Shown here: positions 26,767 to 35,096 of the stretch, one piece after another
Layout: each line of letters starts with the position of its first letter
How positions within the stretch are numbered: position 1 is the first letter of the stretch
NCBI RefSeq assembly: GCF_000498475.1
Contig: NZ_AVBI01000019.1
Location: forward strand, 186,001 to 250,000
Reading direction: 5' to 3'
Length of the DNA: 64,000 nucleotides
Source of the DNA: Flavobacterium cauense R2A-7
GTDB lineage: Bacteria > Bacteroidota > Bacteroidia > Flavobacteriales > Flavobacteriaceae
The notes under the pieces: generated by a model
The model's input: only the letters and a program-made list of their open reading frames with translations
What the model was told of the DNA's origin: nothing
Databases searched by the model: none
Translations under genes and position numbers: made by a program

Positions 26767-28014
26767 TTAAATCAAATCTGAACTTTCCAAGAGTACTTTT
26801 GGAAAACAGAGGTAATATTTGGTAACAGGTTTTGATAATGCTTTTAAATGCAACTGATCCGAAGCTTCCACAACATCTTCAATTGTTTTATCTTTTTTAT
26901 AGATATGAATAGGTTCGCCGGTTTTGTTATAAGCCTGATTTTTAATTTTTCCTTTAAATATGAAATAATCCGCATCTTTTTCGGTGATTGGATAGAGTTG
27001 CATTAATTTCATTTTTAAATCAGAAAGCCGTTCTTTGGTTACTTTTTCGGTAACCATTTTAATTTTTGGCAAATCTCTGTTAATAATCATTTTACTTAAC
27101 GAAGAAAGCACATAATCGTCATGAAACTGCCATATTTTGATAGCGCTTACGATGTCGAAGTCATCTAATAACGCAAATTTTTTCAATATTGTTGCATCGA
27201 AGCTTTCATGCGTGATTTTATGTTGCATGAAAAACAAAAGCGGTTCGCTGCAAGGCAACAAATCACCTTTTTGAGTTAGTTCTTTGGCGCGTTTTAAGAT
27301 TTTGGTCAGCGTTAATTCGGCCACCAGGCTGGTTTTATGCAAATACGCCTGCCAATACATCAATCGTCTTGCTACCAGAAATTGTTCTACCGAATAAATG
27401 CCTTTTTCTTCAATTACCAAAACATCATCAACCACATGCATCATCTGAATCAAGCGTTCGGAATTAATGTTTCCTTCGGCTACACCGGTATAAAAACTGT
27501 CGCGTTTTAAATAATCCATTCGATCCATGTCGAGCTGACTGGAAATCAGTTGTAACATGAATTTTCTGTGATATTCTCCTTTGAAAATCTGAATGGCTAA
27601 AGATAATTTTCCGTCGAATTCCCGATTCAATTCGTTCATGAACAGCAATGAAATCTCTTCGTGGTGAACATCTTCCACAATACTGTGTTCCATCGCATGC
27701 GAAAAAGGACCGTGACCGATATCGTGTAATAAAATGGCAATGTAGAGGGCGTTTTCTTCTTCTTCCGAAATAACAACTTCTTTAAAACGAAGTGTTTGAA
27801 CTGCCTTCTGCATAATGTGCAGACAGCCCAAAGCATGATGAAAGCGTGTATGATGCGCTCCGGGATAAACCAAATACGACATTCCCATTTGCGAAATACG
27901 TCGTAATCGCTGAAAATAAGGATGTTGTATTAAATCGTAAATTAAGGTATTTGGAATGGTTATAAAACCATAAATAGGGTCGTTTAATATTTTAAGCTTG
28001 TTAATCTGACTCAC
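26767..28014 (-). CDS. HD-domain phosphohydrolase (dGTPase-like)
   Basis: Protein of 415 residues in the SAMHD1/dGTPase-like HD group. The HD motif is complete: H in YPGAHHTRFHHALG, HD in ILLHDIGHGPFSHAMEH, and the downstream Asp in LDMDRMDYLKRDSFY. Members hydrolyse dNTPs or other phosphate esters; the substrate here is unknown. The reading frame can be extended to a TTG at 28035, but a -7 element TATATTTG (28040-28033) overlaps that point. I therefore start at GTG 28014, giving MSQINKLKI. It heads the lipid A operon. Confidence 0.85.
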   Translation of the reverse strand: MSQINKLKILNDPIYGFITIPNTLIYDLIQHPYFQRLRRISQMGMSYLVYPGAHHTRFHHALGCLHIMQKAVQTLRFKEVVISEEEENALYIAILLHDIGHGPFSHAMEHSIVEDVHHEEISLLFMNELNREFDGKLSLAIQIFKGEYHRKFMLQLISSQLDMDRMDYLKRDSFYTGVAEGNINSERLIQMMHVVDDVLVIEEKGIYSVEQFLVARRLMYWQAYLHKTSLVAELTLTKILKRAKELTQKGDLLPCSEPLLFFMQHKITHESFDATILKKFALLDDFDIVSAIKIWQFHDDYVLSSLSKMIINRDLPKIKMVTEKVTKERLSDLKMKLMQLYPITEKDADYFIFKGKIKNQAYNKTGEPIHIYKKDKTIEDVVEASDQLHLKALSKPVTKYYLCFPKVLLESSDLI

Positions 28015-28032
28015 GCAAGTATTACTTTTTAA

Positions 28033-28040
28033 CAAATATA
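28033..28040 (-). promoter_or_regulatory. -7 element of HD/lpx operon promoter
   Basis: TATATTTG on the minus strand, 18 nt before the GTG start. No TTG is found at the usual -33 distance, so only the -7 half is supported. Confidence 0.45.
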
Positions 28041-28085
28041 AGAAAATTAATATTGAGAATTTATTTCTTACGATTTACAAAACAA

Positions 28086-28111
28086 AAAAACCACCCGAAA
28101 GAGTGGTTTTA
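28086..28111 (-). terminator. terminator after M13 peptidase gene
   Basis: On the minus strand AACCAC pairs with GTGGTT around a loop of about nine bases and is followed by seven T. It ends the transcript of the M13 peptidase gene. Confidence 0.8.
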
Positions 28112-28131
28112 ATTTATTTAGTTGTCCGGTA

Positions 28132-30180
28132 TTACCAGATTACGACACGTTGTTCCTGAGAACGGTGCATTTTATCGCCTTCTTTAATTTTAAAAGTGGT
28201 GTAAAATTCCGGAATATTACTCAACGGACCGTTAATTCTGAATTGTGCCGGCGCATGAACATCAGTCATAATTTGTTGCGATAATGCTTCGTCTTTAATG
28301 TTTACCATCCAGGCATAACCGTAAGCCAAAAAGAAACGTTCGTTTGGAGTCAGTCCTGCAATCTTCTGATTCTTTTTGAATTGTTCCGTTTTCTTAAAAG
28401 CTTCATATCCCATGACAACACCGCCTAAATCAGCAATGTTTTCACCTTGAGTGGCATCTCCGTTAACGAATTTACCTTTCAATACTTCATATTTGTTGAA
28501 CTGCTCAACAATCAGTTTCGTTTTTGCTTTGAATTTTGTTAAATCTTCTGCTGTCCACCAGTTGTTCAGGTTTCCTTTGTCGTCATACTGACTTCCCTGA
28601 TCGTCGAAACCATGTGTGATTTCATGTCCGAATGTAGAACCACCGATAATTCCGTATAAAACCGCATCATCCGGCATTCTTCCTTCAAATCCGGGAACGA
28701 TGATATTACAGGCCGGAACGCAGATTTCATTGTTGCTCGGATTGTAATAAGCGTTATACGTTTGCGGATACATGCCCCACTCGGTTCTGTCAACCGGTTT
28801 TCCGTATTTTGAAATCATGTAATCATACTCCCATTTGTTAGTATTCATTACATTGGTACAGTAGGATTTTCTGTCGATGGAAACACTGCTCATGTCTTTC
28901 CATTTGTCCGGATAACCCACTTTCATTACAATTTTACTTAGTTTCTGAAGCGCTTTTTCTTTAGTAACCGGACTCATCCAATCCAATTTTTTGATATGAT
29001 CAGCATAAACGTCTCTGATGTTGTTCCCGATTTCCAAAAGTTTTTCTTTGGTTCCTTTTGGCAGATATTCCGCTACATATACTTGTCCGATTAATTCTCC
29101 TAATGAAGCATCGGTGCGTGCTACTACCCTTTTCCATCTTGGTTTTTGTTTGGTAACTCCGTTCATTACCGTAGAATAGAATTTGAAATTCTGCAAATCG
29201 ATAGCTTTGTTCAGATACGACGCGTAACTGTCTACTAAATTCCATTTTAAATACACTTTCCAGTCTTCTACAGTATATTTTTTAACCAATTGATTCAATC
29301 CTTTATAAAATTCCGGCTGACCGACAATAACAGAATCCGCTTTGGCTACTTTTAAAGTGGTAAGTATTTTATCTGAAGATAAATTAGGAGTTATTGCTTT
29401 GAATTGAGCAACCGACATCTTATTATAATTTTTAATCGGATCACGAAGCGCTTCCAATTTTCTTGATGCTCCGGCCAAATCGGTTTCCAATTTCATAATA
29501 ACTGCTGCATTTTTAGCTGCAGTTGCGTTATCCTGACCGATTAATTGCATCATGGCCTGAACGTGTTTTACATATTCTTTTCGGATATTAACCGTTTGTT
29601 CGTCGGTATTGAAATAGTAGTCACGATCGCCCAAACCTAAACCGCCCTGAGAAAAAAACAAAGCATATTTTGTACTGTTTTTATCGTCTTGCCCTAAATA
29701 AAAATTGAAAGCAGGACTTGACCCAATGGTGTGAAGATGTGCAATAGTTTCGTTTAATGAAGCTGCATCTTTTACAGCGTCAATTCGAGCCATTTCGGCT
29801 TTTAAAGGATTGATTCCTGCTTTTTCAATGGCGATGGAATCCATTCCGGAAGCATAAAAATCACCGATTTTCTGTTTGTTGCTGCCTTTTTCTGCATCTT
29901 TATCTTCAGCTGATTTGATGCAAATTGACTTAATCTGAGAATTAATGGTATCACCGATGGTTCTGAAAATTCCGTTGCTGCTTTCCGTTTCCGGAATTGG
30001 GTTTTTCTTGAACCAGCCACCGTTGGCATAATGGAAAAAATCTTCTCCCGGGTTAACGGTTGTGTCTCGGTTCATTGCTAACGGATCGGGTTGAAGTAAT
30101 TCGTCTGCTTCTTTGTTTTTACAGCTCGTCATTGCCAAAGTAACTCCGGCAACAAGAAGTGTAACGTGTTTTAATTTCAT
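28132..30180 (-). CDS. M13-family zinc metallopeptidase, lipoprotein (neprilysin/PepO-like)
   Basis: Envelope endopeptidase cleaving oligopeptides, 682 residues, the usual size. Lipoprotein signal MKLKHVTLLVAGVTLAMTSC (Cys20), then the large helical M13_N domain (VNPGEDFFHYANGGWFKK near residue 42). The catalytic domain has H519-E520-I-T-H523 as the zinc motif and ENIADLGGV supplying the third ligand. The C-terminal VHAPAQFRINGPLSN is a family signature. Monocistronic, with its own terminator. Confidence 0.95.
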   Translation of the reverse strand: MKLKHVTLLVAGVTLAMTSCKNKEADELLQPDPLAMNRDTTVNPGEDFFHYANGGWFKKNPIPETESSNGIFRTIGDTINSQIKSICIKSAEDKDAEKGSNKQKIGDFYASGMDSIAIEKAGINPLKAEMARIDAVKDAASLNETIAHLHTIGSSPAFNFYLGQDDKNSTKYALFFSQGGLGLGDRDYYFNTDEQTVNIRKEYVKHVQAMMQLIGQDNATAAKNAAVIMKLETDLAGASRKLEALRDPIKNYNKMSVAQFKAITPNLSSDKILTTLKVAKADSVIVGQPEFYKGLNQLVKKYTVEDWKVYLKWNLVDSYASYLNKAIDLQNFKFYSTVMNGVTKQKPRWKRVVARTDASLGELIGQVYVAEYLPKGTKEKLLEIGNNIRDVYADHIKKLDWMSPVTKEKALQKLSKIVMKVGYPDKWKDMSSVSIDRKSYCTNVMNTNKWEYDYMISKYGKPVDRTEWGMYPQTYNAYYNPSNNEICVPACNIIVPGFEGRMPDDAVLYGIIGGSTFGHEITHGFDDQGSQYDDKGNLNNWWTAEDLTKFKAKTKLIVEQFNKYEVLKGKFVNGDATQGENIADLGGVVMGYEAFKKTEQFKKNQKIAGLTPNERFFLAYGYAWMVNIKDEALSQQIMTDVHAPAQFRINGPLSNIPEFYTTFKIKEGDKMHRSQEQRVVIW

Positions 30181-30322
30181 ATGATTTTTGGTTTTGTGAG
30201 CAATTTATGTTTTCAAAGATATCTTTTTCAACTATTTTTTACAAATAATCAGTAAAATGGGTTAAGATAGGTTAATCAGAATCCGAAATAATGGTATATT
30301 CTATTGTATACTCAGATACTTT

Positions 30323-30354
30323 TTGGACAAATTTATAGTGATATTATAGCTTTG
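30323..30354 (+). promoter_or_regulatory. porX promoter
   Basis: TTG at 30323-30325, a 21-nt gap and TAGCTTTG at 30347-30354. The predicted start is about 125 nt upstream of porX. The rest of the 306-bp gap 30181-30486 shows no gene or clear second signal. Confidence 0.65.
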
Positions 30355-30486
30355 CTGTTTCTCAATTTCAAATGTATTGTGTTTTTAAATCGGACATGAA
30401 TAATAACACGTTTATTTTTACAATAATTTTAACCTCATTCCGTTGATAAAAACATAAATTGCACTTTAATTACACAACATAGCATT

Positions 30487-32040
30487 ATGAGCGATATAAA
30501 GATACTTTGGGTTGACGACGAAATCGATTTACTGAAACCGCATATATTATTTTTAGAAAAGAAAGGATACGATGTAACTACCTGTAATAACGGGCAGGAT
30601 GCCATTGATATGTTTGATGATGAAAATTTCGATATCGTTTTTTTAGATGAAAACATGCCCGGATTGAGCGGATTGGAAACCTTAGCTGAAATCAAAGAAA
30701 AAAAATCGGCCACACCGGTAATTATGATTACCAAAAGTGAGGAAGAATACATCATGGAAGAAGCCATCGGTTCTAAAATTGCCGATTATCTGATAAAACC
30801 CGTGAATCCAAATCAAATTCTTCTTAGTTTAAAAAAGAATCTGGATCATTCGCGTTTGGTTTCTGAAAAAACCACGTTGGATTATCAAAAAGAATTCCGC
30901 AAAATCGCAATGGATATGGCTATGGTAAATAGCTATGAAGATTGGGTAGAACTCTATAAAAAGCTATTATTTTGGGAAATCGAACTGGAAAATATTGAAG
31001 ATCAGAGCATGGTGGAAATATTGGAAAGTCAGAAACTCGAAGCGAATTCCCAGTTCGGAAAATTTATCGAGAAAAATTACGAAAAATGGTTTACCACTGA
31101 AGAAAATCGTCCTTATTTGTCGCACGAAATCTTTCGCAAATTAGTGGTTCCCGAAATCCGCAAAAAAGACAAACCTATTTTATTTGTTGTTATTGATAAT
31201 TTACGTTACGACCAATGGAAAGCGTTTGAAAGCGTGGTGAACAATCATTATAAATTGGAAAAAGAAACCAGTTATTTCGCCATTTTACCAACCGCTACTC
31301 AATATGCCAGAAATGCTATTTTCTCTGGCTTAACGCCTTTGGAGATGGAAAAAAACTATCCGCAGTATTGGAAAAACGATACGGATGAAGGCGGTAAAAA
31401 CCTATTTGAAGGTGAGTTTTTAACCGAACAGTTAAAACGTTTGCGAATCGATATTAAACAGGAATATTACAAAATCACCAATTTTAAGGACGGTAAAAAG
31501 TTAGTTGATAATTTTAAAGGTTTGAAAGGAAACGATTTAACAACAATAGTCTATAATTTCGTAGACATGCTTTCGCATGCCAAAACCGAAATGGATGTGG
31601 TAAAAGAACTGGCTTCCAACGACAAGGCTTATCGTTCGCTGACATTGAGCTGGTTCAGAAATTCACCTCTATTGGAAATTATTCAGCAAGCGCAGCAAAT
31701 GGGTTTCAAACTGATTTTGACAACAGACCACGGAACGATTAATTGTAAAAATCCTTCGAAAGTTATCGGCGACAAACAAACCAGTTTGAATTTACGTTAC
31801 AAAACCGGGCGCAGTTTAACCTACGAAGATAAAGATGTTTACGCGGTAAAAGATCCTAAAAAAATTGGGCTTCCTGCTATCAACATGAGTAGCTCTTTCA
31901 TCTTTGCGAAGAACGATTTATTTCTTGCTTATGTGAACAATTACAATCATTATGTGAGCTACTATCGCAACACTTATCAGCATGGCGGCATCTCATTGGA
32001 AGAAATGATTGTTCCTTTCTTGGTTTTCAATCCAAAATAG
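30487..32040 (+). CDS. porX: PorX: response regulator fused to PglZ phosphodiesterase
   Basis: Cytoplasmic regulator of type IX secretion and gliding genes. The receiver domain (1-~125) has D10/D11, phospho-acceptor D54 in FLDENMPG, T82 and K104. A helical linker follows, and residues ~220-517 form an alkaline-phosphatase-superfamily PglZ domain with catalytic T271 in LPTATQYARNAIFSG and metal ligands in FVDMLSHAK and LTTDHGTI. In studied Bacteroidetes PorX works with the kinase PorY and sigma factor SigP and hydrolyses oligonucleotides. PorY is not in this window. Full length (517), with no frameshift. Confidence 0.95.
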   Translation: MSDIKILWVDDEIDLLKPHILFLEKKGYDVTTCNNGQDAIDMFDDENFDIVFLDENMPGLSGLETLAEIKEKKSATPVIMITKSEEEYIMEEAIGSKIADYLIKPVNPNQILLSLKKNLDHSRLVSEKTTLDYQKEFRKIAMDMAMVNSYEDWVELYKKLLFWEIELENIEDQSMVEILESQKLEANSQFGKFIEKNYEKWFTTEENRPYLSHEIFRKLVVPEIRKKDKPILFVVIDNLRYDQWKAFESVVNNHYKLEKETSYFAILPTATQYARNAIFSGLTPLEMEKNYPQYWKNDTDEGGKNLFEGEFLTEQLKRLRIDIKQEYYKITNFKDGKKLVDNFKGLKGNDLTTIVYNFVDMLSHAKTEMDVVKELASNDKAYRSLTLSWFRNSPLLEIIQQAQQMGFKLILTTDHGTINCKNPSKVIGDKQTSLNLRYKTGRSLTYEDKDVYAVKDPKKIGLPAINMSSSFIFAKNDLFLAYVNNYNHYVSYYRNTYQHGGISLEEMIVPFLVFNPK

Positions 32041-32049
32041 GTATATTTG
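32020..32049 (+). promoter_or_regulatory. tsaE promoter
   Basis: TTG 32020-32022, a 19-nt gap, TATATTTG 32042-32049. It overlaps the end of porX, so tsaE can be transcribed independently. Confidence 0.65.
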
Positions 32050-32091
32050 GATTGTAAAATTCTTACAATCAAATAAAAGCCTATAATTGTT

Positions 32092-32499
32092 ATGGAAATA
32101 ACGTTCACTCTTGAAGAGATTCAGGATGTAGTAAAACAGATATTTGCTCACAGTATAAAAAAAGTAGTTGTTTTCCACGCTGAAATGGGCGTGGGAAAAA
32201 CTACATTAATAAAAGCCTTAGTCCATTATCTTGGTGTTAAAGATATGGCTTCGAGTCCGACTTTCTCCTTGGTTAATGAATACAAAGCTGATAACGGCGA
32301 GACCATTTACCATTTTGATCTGTATCGGTTGAATTCGGAAGAAGAAGCCTATGACATGGGAATTGACGAGTATTTTTATTCCGGGAATTGGTGCTTTATC
32401 GAATGGCCTGAGAAAACACCAAACCTTATTCCTTTAGACCATACGGCAATCCACATCAAATTGTTACCTAACGGAAAACGTCATTTGACTGTAAAATGA
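32092..32499 (+). CDS. tsaE: tRNA t6A synthesis ATPase TsaE
   Basis: Small P-loop ATPase that helps TsaB-TsaD make N6-threonylcarbamoyladenosine in ANN-decoding tRNAs. 135 residues: Walker A EMGVGKTTL with K36, then ASSPTFSLVNEY and the Walker B-like YHFDLYRL, followed by DEYFYSGNWCFIEWPE, all family signatures. Own promoter at 32020-32049; the next gene follows 53 nt later. Confidence 0.95.
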   Translation: MEITFTLEEIQDVVKQIFAHSIKKVVVFHAEMGVGKTTLIKALVHYLGVKDMASSPTFSLVNEYKADNGETIYHFDLYRLNSEEEAYDMGIDEYFYSGNWCFIEWPEKTPNLIPLDHTAIHIKLLPNGKRHLTVK

Positions 32500-32552
32500 T
32501 ATTGTATTTTGTTAAAATTTCGTAATTTGTACCCAATTCACACAACTAAAGC

Positions 32553-33746
32553 ATGTCAATAACACCTTTTTCGAAACACCAACTGATTCCGCAGGAAGAA
32601 AAGCTGGAAATAGCAAAACATAAAAGTGAACTTTTTATAGGAATTCCAAAAGAAACGTCCTATCAGGAGCGTCGTATTTGCCTCACGCCGGATGCTGTGA
32701 ACTCATTGACGTCTCATGGTCACAGAGTATTGATGGAAGCCAGTGCAGGAGAAAGTTCGAGTTATTCGGATAAGGAATATAGTGATGCAGGTGCAGAAAT
32801 TACCAATGATACCAAAAAGGTTTTTAGTTGTCCGATGATTCTGAAAGTAGAACCGCCTACGTTGGATGAAATCAATATGATGAATCCGCAGACCATCCTG
32901 ATTTCTGCAATCCAGTTAAAAACGCAAAAGAAAGCCTATTTTGAGGCTTTGGCAACAAAACGAATTACCGCTTTGGCTTTCGAATTTATAAAAGACGAAG
33001 ACGGCTCCTACCCTGCCGTAAAATCACTGAGTGAAATTGCAGGAACAGCATCCATACTGATTGCTTCGGAACTGATGATTAATCAATCAATAGGTAAAGG
33101 ATTGTTGTTTGGTAATATTACAGGGGTACGACCTACCGAAGTTGTTATTTTGGGCGCAGGAACTGTTGCGGAATATGCCGCCAGAACCGCAATCGGACTT
33201 GGGGCAACGGTAAAGATTTTTGACAATTCCATTACCAAAATGCGTCGTTTGCAGAATATGTTGAACCAGCGTATTTTTACTTCCACTATTCAGGAAAAAT
33301 CGTTATTAAAAGCTTTACGTCGTTGTGATGTAGCCATTGGTGCGATGCGTGGAAAAAACCGAACGCCTGTTGTGGTAACCGAAACTATGGTGGAACACAT
33401 GAAAAAAGGCGCTGTTATTGTAGATGTCAGTATTGACACCGGAGGATGTTTTGAAACCTCTGAAGTAACCACTCATGAAAAACCTACCTTTATCAAGAAC
33501 AATGTAATTCATTATTGCGTACCGAATATTCCGTCTCGTTATTCGAAAACCGCTTCGATGTCTATCAGTAATATTATAACGCCTTCCCTACTCAAAATTG
33601 CAGACGACGGCGGATTGGAAAGCGCAATTCGTTGCGACCGTGGTTTAAAAAACGGAGTCTATTTTTATCACGGAATCTTAACTAACAAATCTATTGCGGA
33701 TTGGTTTAATATTTCTTATCGCGATATAAACCTGATTGTATTTTAG
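32553..33746 (+). CDS. alanine dehydrogenase-like NAD(P)-binding protein
   Basis: A 397-residue protein of the alanine dehydrogenase/transhydrogenase alpha family: N-terminal substrate domain with GIPKETSYQERRICLTPDAV, and NAD-binding domain with VVILGAGTVAEYAARTA. It would interconvert alanine and pyruvate. However, the catalytic His of canonical enzymes (in TYLHLA) is replaced: the matching stretch here reads SAIQLK, with Gln. The substrate Lys appears kept (ILKVEPP). I treat the name as a family call, not a proven activity. C-terminal half has VPNIPSRYSKTASMSISN, also family-typical. Confidence 0.75.
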   Translation: MSITPFSKHQLIPQEEKLEIAKHKSELFIGIPKETSYQERRICLTPDAVNSLTSHGHRVLMEASAGESSSYSDKEYSDAGAEITNDTKKVFSCPMILKVEPPTLDEINMMNPQTILISAIQLKTQKKAYFEALATKRITALAFEFIKDEDGSYPAVKSLSEIAGTASILIASELMINQSIGKGLLFGNITGVRPTEVVILGAGTVAEYAARTAIGLGATVKIFDNSITKMRRLQNMLNQRIFTSTIQEKSLLKALRRCDVAIGAMRGKNRTPVVVTETMVEHMKKGAVIVDVSIDTGGCFETSEVTTHEKPTFIKNNVIHYCVPNIPSRYSKTASMSISNIITPSLLKIADDGGLESAIRCDRGLKNGVYFYHGILTNKSIADWFNISYRDINLIVF

Positions 33747-33777
33747 TTGGCAGTAGCCAATTGTTTGCTTACTTTTG
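33747..33777 (+). promoter_or_regulatory. promoter of DUF4258 gene
   Basis: TTG 33747-33749, a 20-nt gap, TACTTTTG 33770-33777. It places the transcript start about 10 nt before ATG 33794 and rules out the upstream in-frame ATG at 33761. Confidence 0.7.
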
Positions 33778-33793
33778 CAGCAAATTATTTACC

Positions 33794-34168
33794 ATGAAAT
33801 TCGTACATCGTTTAGCCTACTATCTTTTCGGTCTGCTTTTGGGCGGAATGTTTTTGGTTTTCTTCTTCCAGAAAAAGAAAACGGAATTCTGTTATTTGCC
33901 AAATTGCAGGGTTTTAAAAGATCTTCGCAGCAAACCAATAAGTTATTCCAAAGAAGCTGAAGCTAAATTTAAAGAAAAATGGGTAACCATTGAGGATGTT
34001 AAGAAATGTTTAGAGCATGGAGATGTTGATTTCGATAACAGTAATAAACCTTTTGAAAAAGGAAAGCTTTATATAATCGAAGGGAAAAGCACTAAGAATG
34101 AAGATATTACTGTTGAGATGATTAATTACACGGAAAGAGTGGTACTTAAAGATATAAAAAAACAGTAA
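33794..34168 (+). CDS. DUF4258-containing membrane-anchored protein
   Basis: A 124-residue protein: one N-terminal helix (residues 6-23, YYLFGLLLGGMFLVFFF), two cysteines in FCYLPNCRVL, then a soluble domain that looks like DUF4258 (residues ~55-120: VTIEDVKKCLEHGDVDFDNS and KLYIIEGKS). Its function is unknown. The start was chosen from the promoter position. Monocistronic, followed by the tRNA-Val gene on the same strand. Confidence 0.75.
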   Translation: MKFVHRLAYYLFGLLLGGMFLVFFFQKKKTEFCYLPNCRVLKDLRSKPISYSKEAEAKFKEKWVTIEDVKKCLEHGDVDFDNSNKPFEKGKLYIIEGKSTKNEDITVEMINYTERVVLKDIKKQ

Positions 34169-34185
34169 AAAAGTTTAGAAAATCC

Positions 34186-34215
34186 TTGCAAGATCGAATT
34201 CCTGACGTATATTTG
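34186..34215 (+). promoter_or_regulatory. tRNA-Val promoter
   Basis: TTG 34186-34188, a 19-nt gap, TATATTTG 34208-34215, an ideal Bacteroidetes promoter 35 nt upstream of the mature tRNA. Confidence 0.75.
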
Positions 34216-34250
34216 CACTCGCAATCAGGAAGAACTGAAAGCATTTATTC

Positions 34251-34325
34251 GGGCGATTAGCTCAGCTGGTTCAGAGCACCTCGTTTACACCGAGGGGGTC
34301 GGGGGTTCGAACCCCTCATCGCCCA
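34251..34325 (+). tRNA. tRNA-Val (anticodon TAC)
   Basis: Complete cloverleaf: acceptor GGGCGAT pairs with ATCGCCC, the D-arm starts TAGCTCAGCTGG, the anticodon stem CCTCG/CGAGG holds the loop with TAC, and the T-arm GGGGTTCGAACCCC is perfect. A34325 is the discriminator base; CCA is not encoded. Confidence 0.97.
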
Positions 34326-34331
34326 CAACTT

Positions 34332-34355
34332 AAAGCACTTCGAAAGAAGTGCTTT
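34332..34355 (+). terminator. terminator after tRNA-Val
   Basis: AAAGCACTTC, GAAA tetraloop, complementary arm, then a T7 run. Confidence 0.9.
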
Positions 34356-34415
34356 TTTTATTTCCTTTTTTAAAAACCTCACTAACTTTAGTATCTTTAT
34401 CACAAAGAAAATAAA

Positions 34416-35096
34416 ATGACAAAAATTCTGCTTCTGGAAGACGATTTGGTGCTGTCTAAAGAGATTTGCAATTTCTTGAAGTCAAACGAAATGGAATGCG
34501 ATTGTGTTTTTGACGGAGAAGTTTTTTTCAGACAATTGAAAGCAGGCAAATACAGTATCTATCTTCTTGATATAAATGTTCCTAAATTAAATGGATTAGA
34601 TGTTTGTTCAAAAATTAGGGAAACAGATAAAACCACTCCAATCATTATGTTAAGCGCTTATGGCGATTTAACCGATAAAATTGATGCATTTCAATTAGGC
34701 GGCGATGATTATCTGGTAAAACCATTTCATTTAGAAGAACTGCTCATCAGGATTTATGCATTATTAAGAAGAAGTTCTGTTCCTCAATCGGATGATGATT
34801 TGATAGTAATAGATGATTTGGAAATTTCACCTTTAGCGATGACTGTCAAACGTGGTGGAACTACCATTGAACTGACACAAAAAGAGTATCAACTACTTTT
34901 ATTATTGGCCAAAGCAAAAGGAAGAACTCTTTCAAAACAAGCTATTTCAGAGCAAATTTGGGATGTTCATTTTGATACAAATCTAAATACTATAGAAGTA
35001 TACATTAACTTTCTGAGAAAAAAAATTGATAGAAATCATGATGTCAAACTCATTCATACCCGTCCTGGTTTCGGATATTATTTAAAAGCAATTTAA
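34416..35096 (+). CDS. OmpR-family response regulator of second metal system
   Basis: A 226-residue regulator with a receiver domain (acidic pair D9/D10, phospho-acceptor D52 in LLDINVPKLNG, Lys in YLVKPFHLEEL) and a winged-helix domain ending VKLIHTRPGFGYYLKAI. Its stop overlaps the ATG of the kinase gene, so they form one unit. The pair sits directly upstream of a czcCBA-type operon whose promoter carries four TTAAG repeats, the likely targets (inferred). Confidence 0.93.
   Translation: MTKILLLEDDLVLSKEICNFLKSNEMECDCVFDGEVFFRQLKAGKYSIYLLDINVPKLNGLDVCSKIRETDKTTPIIMLSAYGDLTDKIDAFQLGGDDYLVKPFHLEELLIRIYALLRRSSVPQSDDDLIVIDDLEISPLAMTVKRGGTTIELTQKEYQLLLLLAKAKGRTLSKQAISEQIWDVHFDTNLNTIEVYINFLRKKIDRNHDVKLIHTRPGFGYYLKAI

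Noticed and set aside
28015-28035. TTG start for the HD-domain gene
   Set aside because: It overlaps the -7 element TATATTTG; GTG 28014 gives the typical beginning of the family.
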